DNA of 5,101 nucleotides, from assembly GCA_031178565.1 (NCBI GenBank), contig JAPSIU010000223.1:1-5101 (forward strand), written 5' to 3'. Source of the stretch: Leucobacter sp. (GTDB lineage: Bacteria; Actinomycetota; Actinomycetes; Actinomycetales; Microbacteriaceae). Within the stretch, counting starts at the first letter, position 1. Every line of letters begins with the position of its first letter. A model generated the notes under the pieces. That model saw only the letters and a list, made by a program, of their open reading frames with translations. It searched no databases and was not told the origin of the DNA. This document shows, piece after piece, positions 1 through 4,356 of this stretch. Position numbers and translations under genes: made by a program.

Positions 1-481
1 CCGCGAGCGGGCTGCGCTCGCGGACACCGACGTGGAGTCGTTCCGCGCCGTGCTCGACACGAACACGACCGGCACCTTCCTCGCGCTGCGCTGGGCCGCC
101 CGCAGACCCCGGAGCGACGGGCCGCCGGCGCCGCTCTCCGTCGTCACCCTCTCCTCGGCCGTCGTCGATCGCCTTCCCGAGCACCAGCTCGCCTACAACG
201 CCTCGAAGGCGGCGATCAACGCGCTCACGCGATCCGCCGCGCGCGAACTGGCCCCGGCGAACGTGCGGGTGAACGCCATCGCCCCGGGATCGGTCCTCAC
301 CCCCATGACCGAGGCAGGGTGGGCCGATGACGCCCACGCCGCCCGCATGCGATCGGAGATCCCCCTCGGACGACCCGGCACCGTCGACGAGGTCGCCGCC
401 GCCGCATCCTTCCTGCTCGGCGAAGCCAGTTCGTATATGACAGGCTCGATAGTGACCGTCGACGGCGGTTGGGCAGCCTGA
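1..481 (+). CDS. SDR family NAD(P)-dependent oxidoreductase, 5'-truncated by window edge
   Basis: This is the C-terminal 159 residues of a classical short-chain dehydrogenase/reductase. These cytosolic enzymes transfer hydride between NAD(P)(H) and an alcohol or ketone. The reading frame is open from base 2 to the TGA at 479-481. Visible family marks, in order, are NTTGTF (the conserved Asn of the catalytic tetrad), the strand TLSS with the catalytic Ser, YNASK (the Tyr-x3-Lys pair), the stretch VRVNAIAPGSVLTPM after beta-strand 6, and the C-terminal SYMTGSIVTVDGGW. The family is usually about 250 residues, so roughly 90, including the TGxxxGIG cofactor loop, lie left of the window. The first in-window start-like codon, GTG at 32, is inside the domain and is not the true start. 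The substrate cannot be read from the sequence. The gene probably shares a transcript with the PEBP-like gene 41 bases downstream. Confidence 0.93.
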   Translation, partial: RERAALADTDVESFRAVLDTNTTGTFLALRWAARRPRSDGPPAPLSVVTLSSAVVDRLPEHQLAYNASKAAINALTRSAARELAPANVRVNAIAPGSVLTPMTEAGWADDAHAARMRSEIPLGRPGTVDEVAAAASFLLGEASSYMTGSIVTVDGGWAA

Positions 482-510
482 TCCGTCTTCTCCTCCACCG
501 ATCCACCACA

Positions 511-525
511 GAAAGGAACACAGTG
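511..525 (+). promoter_or_regulatory. Ribosome binding site and GTG start of the first YbhB-like gene
   Basis: GAAAGGA at 511-517 is followed by five bases and GTG at 523. This decides the start. The frame stays open upstream to a GTG-type codon at 469, but that would add 18 residues of non-family sequence and overlap the SDR stop. Paralogue 2 shows the same DPYA motif near its N-terminus, which supports starting at 523. Confidence 0.75.
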
Positions 526-1053
526 ACCTACGACCCCTATGCGGCCCTTCCCGAAGCGCCCTCGTTCGCACTCGCTTCGACCAGCTTCACCGACGGAGCG
601 CGCCTGCCTCTTCCCCAGGTCTCGGGCATGCTCGGCACTGGCGGCGGCGACGCATCGCCGCAGCTCAGCTGGTCGGGCTTCCCGGAGGGCACGAAGAGCT
701 TCGCGGTGACCTGCTACGACCCCGACGCGCCCACGGCCAGCGGTTTCTGGCACCTCGCCGCCTACAACATCCCGGCCTCGGTCACCGAACTGTCCGAAGG
801 CGCGATCTCGGTCGAGAACCGAGCGGGCCTCCCCGAACGCGCCTCGCTGCTCCGCAACGACGGCGGCGTACGCGGCTTCGTCGGCGCTGCTCCCCCTCCC
901 GGGCACGGCGACCACCGCTACATGTTCGTGGTGCACGCGCTCGACGTCGAAGAGCTCGAACTCGACGATCTGGCGTCTCCCGCGCTCCTCGGGTTCCAGA
1001 TGTTCGGACGCACACTGGGACGCGCCCGGCTCACCGGGGTCTTCGGGCACTGA
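523..1053 (+). CDS. YbhB/YbcL family Raf kinase inhibitor-like (PEBP-fold) protein, paralogue 1
   Basis: A 176-aa protein of the phosphatidylethanolamine-binding protein fold, bacterial YbhB/YbcL branch. The fold has a small anion or ligand pocket; bacterial members have no settled biochemical role. Family signatures are SPQLSWSGFPEG (about residues 45-56), DPDAP (66-70), FWH then NIPA (75-85), the PPPG turn (124-127) and HRYMFVVHALD (131-141), the second conserved PEBP block. No signal peptide or membrane segment is seen, so it is probably cytoplasmic, and the length suits the family. The usual HW pair of the first block is HL here (residues 77-78). It follows the SDR gene by 41 bases on the same strand and has a good ribosome site. 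A paralogue lies convergently downstream, and the two share a perfect 47-bp block. The family call is firm; the cellular role is unknown. Confidence 0.93.
   Translation: MTYDPYAALPEAPSFALASTSFTDGARLPLPQVSGMLGTGGGDASPQLSWSGFPEGTKSFAVTCYDPDAPTASGFWHLAAYNIPASVTELSEGAISVENRAGLPERASLLRNDGGVRGFVGAAPPPGHGDHRYMFVVHALDVEELELDDLASPALLGFQMFGRTLGRARLTGVFGH
679..725 (+). repeat. 47-bp perfect inverted repeat, left copy (within PEBP paralogue 1)
   Basis: Bases 679-725 are identical to the reverse complement of 1480-1526. Both copies encode the same 15 codons (FPEGTKSFAVTCYDP) in the two YbhB-like genes. The base just before the block differs (C versus T), as does the one just after (C versus T). Confidence 0.9.
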
Positions 1054-1077
1054 CATGCCTTCGTGCACCGGCACCCT

Positions 1078-1095
1078 CGACGGCCGCGGCCGTCG
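1078..1095. terminator. 18-bp perfect palindrome downstream of PEBP paralogue 1, possible terminator
   Basis: CGACGGCCGCGGCCGTCG reads the same on both strands. It begins 25 bases after the TGA of paralogue 1. As RNA it can form a 7-bp all-strong stem with a CGCG loop. No T-run follows on either strand, so an intrinsic terminator of the usual type is not shown. U-poor hairpins are common at gene ends in high-GC actinobacteria. A protein-binding site is the alternative. Confidence 0.4.
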
Positions 1096-1121
1096 GTCAG
1101 GGCGGACGGCCCGGGCGAGCG

Positions 1122-1168
1122 CCGGCGAGTTCGGGGGCGCTCCTACGCGGCTCCCCCGAACTCGCCGG
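1122..1168. terminator. Strong 16-bp-stem hairpin between the convergent PEBP genes, probable bidirectional terminator
   Basis: The arms CCGGCGAGTTCGGGGG (1122-1137) and CCCCCGAACTCGCCGG (1153-1168) are perfect reverse complements around a 15-base loop. The loop holds the stop codon of paralogue 2 (complement of 1143-1145), and the right arm encodes its last residues (GEFGG). The location at the meeting point of two convergent genes suggests a shared terminator. There is no T-run on either side, so it would be of the U-less type. Confidence 0.65.
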
Positions 1169-1697
1169 TGGCGACGATGATCGCGCGCGCCAGCACGGCC
1201 TCGCGCATCATGAACCCCATGACGGCGGGCGTCGCCTCGGGATCCACGTCGATGCGCTCGGCATCGAGCGCGTGCACCACGAACCAGTAATGGTGCACGC
1301 CCGTGCCCTCGGGCGGCGCCGCCCCGCTGAACGCCGGCTCCCGCTTCTCGTTCGGCATCGCGACCGCGCCCTGCGGCAGCAGCGCGCTGCCGAGCGAGCC
1401 CGCGCCCGCGGGGAGCTCGGTGACACTCGCGGGGATGTTCGCGACCGCCCAGTGCCAGAAGCCGGATCCCGTCGGCGCATCGGGGTCGTAGCAGGTCACC
1501 GCGAAGCTCTTCGTGCCCTCCGGGAAACCGGACCAGCTCAACTGCGGGGAGCGGTTCGACCCGCCGGCGTACTCGGCGTACTGCTCGGCGGGGAGCGGCT
1601 CGCCGTCCTGGATGTCGGTGCTCGTAAGGGTGAAGCCCGGCACCTCCCGCATCCCCGCGTAGGGGTCGATCGGGCCGTGACTCGGATTGTGCTGCAT
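1143..1697 (-). CDS. YbhB/YbcL family Raf kinase inhibitor-like (PEBP-fold) protein, paralogue 2
   Basis: A 184-aa protein clearly homologous to paralogue 1. Visible blocks are DPYAGM near the N-terminus (11-16), SPQLSWSGFPEG (50-61), DPDAP (71-75), FWHWAVANIPA (80-90), the PPEG turn (128-131) and HHYWFVVHALD (135-145). It keeps the usual HW pair of the first block that paralogue 1 lacks, but has HHY where the family and paralogue 1 have HRY. The loop before the turn (about 108-127, with NEKREPAF) is not alignable with paralogue 1. No export signal is seen. The ATG at 1697 is chosen because GAGGAGAG lies five bases upstream of it and the extra 31 upstream codons are basic, non-family sequence. 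It is divergent from the GntR gene, which makes it a candidate target of that regulator. Ligand and role are unknown. Confidence 0.93.
   Translation of the reverse strand: MQHNPSHGPIDPYAGMREVPGFTLTSTDIQDGEPLPAEQYAEYAGGSNRSPQLSWSGFPEGTKSFAVTCYDPDAPTGSGFWHWAVANIPASVTELPAGAGSLGSALLPQGAVAMPNEKREPAFSGAAPPEGTGVHHYWFVVHALDAERIDVDPEATPAVMGFMMREAVLARAIIVATGEFGGAA
1480..1526 (-). repeat. 47-bp perfect inverted repeat, right copy (within PEBP paralogue 2)
   Basis: This is the reverse-complement partner of 679-725. Codons on both sides carry many synonymous differences between the genes (for example GGC/GGT, CTC/TTG, GAC/GAT, CCC/CCG), while the 15 codons inside have none. Confidence 0.9.
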
Positions 1698-1702
1698 GGG
1701 TG

Positions 1703-1710
1703 CTCTCCTC
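1703..1710 (-). promoter_or_regulatory. Ribosome binding site of PEBP paralogue 2
   Basis: On the minus strand GAGGAGAG lies five bases before the ATG at 1697. This supports that start over the longer open frame reaching 1790. Confidence 0.75.
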
Positions 1711-1748
1711 GGTCTCTGCGACGACGACGTGCGCCGATCCGGTCCCGC

Positions 1749-1767
1749 GTCGTCGGCCCACGACGAC
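1749..1767. promoter_or_regulatory. 19-bp inverted repeat in the divergent spacer, candidate operator
   Basis: GTCGTCG (1749-1755), a 5-base spacer and CGACGAC (1761-1767) form a perfect dyad about 50-70 bases upstream of the paralogue 2 start. Its position would allow control of that gene. Short GTC/GAC runs are common in such GC-rich DNA, so it may be chance. It does not obviously match the T-GT-N-AC-A style of FadR-group operators. Confidence 0.25.
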
Positions 1768-1813
1768 CGTCGCTGCAAGCGAACCCTCACCGAGTCGGGA
1801 CCCTCGGATCCTC

Positions 1814-1819
1814 AGCTTA
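1814..1819 (-). promoter_or_regulatory. Possible -10 element for PEBP paralogue 2
   Basis: Read on the minus strand the bases are TAAGCT, which fits TAnnnT. With a 17-base spacer the -35 would be TGGATT (complement of 1837-1842), only three matches to TTGACA. The transcript leader would be about 110 bases and would contain the dyad at 1749-1767. Offered as the best candidate in an otherwise GC-rich spacer. Confidence 0.25.
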
Positions 1820-1865
1820 GAGCTCCGGGATCGGCGAATCCAGGGGGAGCCTCGCCCGTCCTCGA

Positions 1866-1882
1866 TATACTTGGAATCCGAA
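1866..1882 (+). promoter_or_regulatory. Possible -10 element and adjoining dyad for the GntR gene
   Basis: TATACT at 1866-1871 is one base from the consensus TATAAT and is the most AT-rich spot in the spacer, giving a leader of about 43 bases to the ATG at 1921. No -35 hexamer is visible 16-19 bases upstream. Immediately downstream, GGAATCC (1873-1879) is a small odd-centred dyad where an autoregulator could bind. A further -10-like reading on the opposite strand is weaker. Confidence 0.4.
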
Positions 1883-1920
1883 ACCGGCGCGCACGCGCCC
1901 CGAGGGAAGCGGGGTGACCC

Positions 1921-2733
1921 ATGGCAGTGACGACAGGATCCGAGCGAGCGCGCACGACCCTCGCCTACCTGCGCCGGAAGATCACGATGGGCGAGTGGCC
2001 CGTCGGGAGCCGGATCCCGATCGAGCCGGAACTCGCCGAGCAGACGGGCGTCGGGCGCTCCACGGTGCGCGAGGCCGTTCGCTCGCTCGCGAGCATCGGC
2101 ATGCTCGAGACCCTGCCCGGCCGCGGGACCTTCGTCCGCTCGGCCGCACCGACGAGCACCCTGCTGAACGAGTTCCTCAGCGACTTCACCCTCGAGGAGA
2201 TCCTCAGCTACCGTCGCGCGCTCGAGGTCGAGGCGGCGCAGCAGGCCGCCATGCACCGCACCGAGGAAGACGTCGCCGCGCTCGAGAAGGCCGCGAGCGA
2301 GGAGGTCGGCTGCACCCGCTGCCCCGTTCTCGGTTTCGCGGGCGGGGAGGACTCGGCCTTCGACAGCAAGTTCCACCGCCTCATCTTCGACGCGGCGAAG
2401 AACCGCCTGCTCGCCGCGCTCTACGCCGGCACCAACGATCGCCTGCGGACACCCGAGCACCGGGGTCGGCTCGCCAACGTCGCGACCGGCACCGAGATGG
2501 AGCGGGATCACGCCCGCGTGCTCGACGCGATCCGGCGTCGCGATTTCATCGACGCCGTGCACGCGATGGTGAATCACGTCGACCACGACGTCGTCATCGT
2601 CAACGACCAGTACGAGGTCGTCCCGCCGCTCACGCGCACCCCGGAGCAGCAGCAGCGCATCGACAACGCTCGCGAGGCCGACGAGCACCGGATCGATCAG
2701 GCGCGCGAGGCGCAGGAGAAGGCCCGCCTCTGA
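1921..2733 (+). CDS. GntR family transcriptional regulator, FadR subfamily with FCD ligand domain
   Basis: A 270-aa one-component regulator. Residues about 8-73 form the GntR winged helix-turn-helix: PIEPELAEQTGV, then the recognition helix GRSTVREAVRSL, then the wing LPGRGTFV. Residues about 90-225 are the all-helical FCD domain, which binds small carboxylates or similar ligands, often with a metal. The expected D-x3-H and two further His are present (D148, H152, H197, H219), so metal binding is likely. Two features are odd. The loop before the D-x3-H helix is a few residues longer than I expect and carries C131-x-x-C134. The tail (about 241-270) is highly charged with an 11-residue repeat. 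The ATG is preceded by a purine-rich stretch, with GGGGTG four bases away. It is divergent from PEBP paralogue 2 and 52 bases upstream of the esterase. The ligand is not predictable. Confidence 0.95.
   Translation: MAVTTGSERARTTLAYLRRKITMGEWPVGSRIPIEPELAEQTGVGRSTVREAVRSLASIGMLETLPGRGTFVRSAAPTSTLLNEFLSDFTLEEILSYRRALEVEAAQQAAMHRTEEDVAALEKAASEEVGCTRCPVLGFAGGEDSAFDSKFHRLIFDAAKNRLLAALYAGTNDRLRTPEHRGRLANVATGTEMERDHARVLDAIRRRDFIDAVHAMVNHVDHDVVIVNDQYEVVPPLTRTPEQQQRIDNAREADEHRIDQAREAQEKARL
2656..2721 (+). repeat. Tandem 11-residue repeat in the GntR C-terminal tail
   Basis: Two consecutive 33-base units encode RIDNAREADEH and RIDQAREAQEK (residues 246-256 and 257-267), 7 of 11 identical. The DNA of the two units differs at several third positions, so the duplication is not recent. 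The composition predicts an extended charged helix after the FCD domain. Confidence 0.7.
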
Positions 2734-2750
2734 GCACTCGGCGCCTCGGC

Positions 2751-2786
2751 TTCACCGCTCCCTTCGGCCCCGATAGCATGCACTCA
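2751..2786 (+). promoter_or_regulatory. Predicted leaderless promoter of the carboxylesterase gene
   Basis: TTCACC (2751-2756, four matches to TTGACA), a spacer of exactly 17 bases and TAGCAT (2774-2779, TAnnnT) place the transcription start about seven bases after the -10. That falls on the A of the ATG at 2786. No Shine-Dalgarno is present between the GntR stop and this ATG. Both facts fit leaderless translation, which is common in actinobacteria. An ATG at 2778 in another frame is not supported. Confidence 0.6.
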
Positions 2787-4351
2787 TGTGCCTCAGCGAC
2801 ACCCCGCACCGCGGCGATGCGCCCCTGGTCCGGACCCCGTCCGGCCGCGTGCGCGGCCAGTGGGTGACGGCGCCCGCGTCGTCGCCGTCGGCGGGACAGC
2901 ACCCGCAGACGCCCGCAGAGCTCGCCGTCTTCCGCGGGATCCCCTACGCCGAACCCCCGGTCGGCCCGCTGCGCTTCGCCCCGCCGGTGCCGCGCTCCCC
3001 GTGGGAGGGAGTACTCGATGCGACCGACTTCGGACCGACCCCGCTGCGCGGAGACGCGGGAATGACGCTCATCCCGGAGCGTTCCGTCCCGGGTGACGAC
3101 ACCCTCAGCGTGAACGTCTGGACCCCGAGCCTCGATCCGGCCTCCCGCGTGCCGGTCGTGGTCTGGATCCACGGCGGCGGTTTCATCTCGGGATCGCCGG
3201 TGAGCCCCTGGTACGACGGGAGCGCCTTCGCGCGCGACGGCGTGGTGCTGGTCACCCTCTCCTACCGGCTGGGCTTCACGGGCTTCGGCTGGATCGAGGG
3301 GACGACGCCGAACCGGGGAGTGCTCGATTGGATCTGCGCGCTCGAGTGGGTGCATCGGCACATCGCGGCCTTCGGCGGGGACCCCGATCGCGTCACGATC
3401 GCGGGTCAGTCCGCGGGCGGCAGCGCCGTGCTCACGCTGCTCGGCGCGCCGGGCGCCGCCGGGCTGTTCAGTGCGGCCTACGCGATGTCGGCGGCGATCG
3501 CCGACCCCTCGGCGGAGGCCGCGCGGGCTCGGGCGCAGCGGCTGGCCCGGCTCGCGGGTGTCGCACCGGACCTCGCGGGGTTCTCCGAGGTCCCCGAGGC
3601 GCGCCTCCTCCAGCTGCAGCCGAAGGCGACCTCACCCGCGCCGCCGCACCTGCTGCACGAGCTGCACGGTCTGCTGCGCGACGGGCTGATGATCGGGCCG
3701 GTCGCGGACGGGTCGATCGTTCCGGGAGACGCGGCGACCGGGGCCGCGTGCGGGACGAGCTCCGCGGTCCCGCTCGTGCTCGGGACCGCGGACCAGGAGC
3801 TCGCTGGCCTGTTCAGCGGAGGCGGTCTCCTCGACCGCGCCCCGCGGCGCGCACTGCTGCGCGCGCTCGGAGCGACGGGCGAGGGGGCTCGCCGGTGGCT
3901 CGCCGACCCCTCGGCCGCGACGGACTCGGGAACGGCGGCGATGCTCGGCCGGTACGCGACCGACGCGATCTTCCGTTCGTGGGTGCCCCGCATCGCGGCG
4001 GCGCGATCCGCCGAGGCGGCGGCGGGGCCGACGTGGAGCTATCGCTTCTCGTGGCACGCGGACGCACCTCCCTACGCCGGGCACTGCATCGACGTGCCCT
4101 TCGTGTTCGACCGGCTCGACGCGCCGGGCGTGAACCGGGTCGCGGGCGAGCACCCGCCGCAGGCTCTCGCGGACGCCGTCCACGGAGGGCTCGTGCGCCT
4201 CGCCGAAACCGGGGATCCCGGATGGACGGCCGACGAGGGCGCCGGACCCAGCAGGATCTTCGACACCCCCGTCGATGAGCGGCGAGACGCCTACTCATCG
4301 GCGCGCGCGCTGCTCGGCGCGGTAGCGCCCCTCGTCGCGCGGCGGCCCTAG
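2786..4351 (+). CDS. Type B carboxylesterase/lipase family protein
   Basis: A 521-aa alpha/beta-hydrolase of the carboxylesterase type B family, which hydrolyses carboxylic esters through a Ser-Glu-His triad. The N-terminal family block FRGIPYAEPPVGPLRF is at 49-64, the LSVNVWTP block at 107-114, and the oxyanion-hole motif HGGGF at 129-133. The nucleophile elbow GQSAGG (207-212) gives Ser209. The acid is probably Glu338 in GTADQELAGLF and the base His433 in AGHCIDVPFVFD, both in the usual relative places. Length is typical of bacterial members such as p-nitrobenzyl esterases. No signal peptide is visible, so it is likely cytosolic. The start at 2786 suits a leaderless transcript. The stop overlaps the convergent MerR gene by CTAG. 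The GntR gene just upstream is a plausible regulator. The natural ester is unknown. Confidence 0.95.
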   Translation: MCLSDTPHRGDAPLVRTPSGRVRGQWVTAPASSPSAGQHPQTPAELAVFRGIPYAEPPVGPLRFAPPVPRSPWEGVLDATDFGPTPLRGDAGMTLIPERSVPGDDTLSVNVWTPSLDPASRVPVVVWIHGGGFISGSPVSPWYDGSAFARDGVVLVTLSYRLGFTGFGWIEGTTPNRGVLDWICALEWVHRHIAAFGGDPDRVTIAGQSAGGSAVLTLLGAPGAAGLFSAAYAMSAAIADPSAEAARARAQRLARLAGVAPDLAGFSEVPEARLLQLQPKATSPAPPHLLHELHGLLRDGLMIGPVADGSIVPGDAATGAACGTSSAVPLVLGTADQELAGLFSGGGLLDRAPRRALLRALGATGEGARRWLADPSAATDSGTAAMLGRYATDAIFRSWVPRIAAARSAEAAAGPTWSYRFSWHADAPPYAGHCIDVPFVFDRLDAPGVNRVAGEHPPQALADAVHGGLVRLAETGDPGWTADEGAGPSRIFDTPVDERRDAYSSARALLGAVAPLVARRP

Positions 4352-4356
4352 CCGCG
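4338..4356. terminator. Small GC hairpin over the esterase/MerR stop-codon overlap
   Basis: CGCGGC (4338-4343) and GCCGCG (4351-4356) pair around a 7-base loop holding most of the overlapping stops. Placement at a convergent junction suggests a two-way terminator, but the stem is short, there is no T-run, and six-base GC dyads arise easily at this composition. Confidence 0.3.

Noticed and set aside
1063..1290. Small plus-strand gene in the convergent junction.
   Set aside because: No ribosome site, no family resemblance, and it overlaps both dyads and the end of the minus-strand paralogue.
679..1526. Inverted repeats as ends of a mobile element.
   Set aside because: The repeats are coding sequence within homologous genes, there is no transposase and no flanking target duplication.
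1272..1820. Plus-strand frame opposite PEBP paralogue 2.
   Set aside because: Antisense, low-complexity Arg-rich product; the minus-strand gene has a ribosome site and clear homology.
193..2688. Very long open frame on the minus strand (831 codons) through the SDR, PEBP and GntR genes.
   Set aside because: It is antisense to three well-supported genes, is Arg/Ala/Gly/Val rich with no recognisable domain, and is explained by the scarcity of AT-rich stops in high-GC DNA. It partly contains PEBP-like pieces only as frame-shifted shadows.
2707..2730. GAGGCG/CGCCTC dyad at the end of the GntR gene as a terminator.
   Set aside because: Only a 6-bp stem with a 12-base loop, inside codons of the repeat tail, and no T-run; likely chance.
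2780..2791. GCAC-N4-GTGC dyad centred on the esterase ATG as an operator.
   Set aside because: Four-base arms are too short to stand above chance in this composition.
1914..2867. Alternative plus-strand frame starting with GTG at 1914 over the GntR gene.
   Set aside because: Arg/His/Pro-rich shadow; the ATG 1921 frame carries the complete winged helix and FCD domain.
3328..4278. Long plus-strand frame (316 codons) inside the esterase gene.
   Set aside because: Arg/Ala-rich shadow of the esterase in another frame; the esterase frame holds all catalytic motifs.
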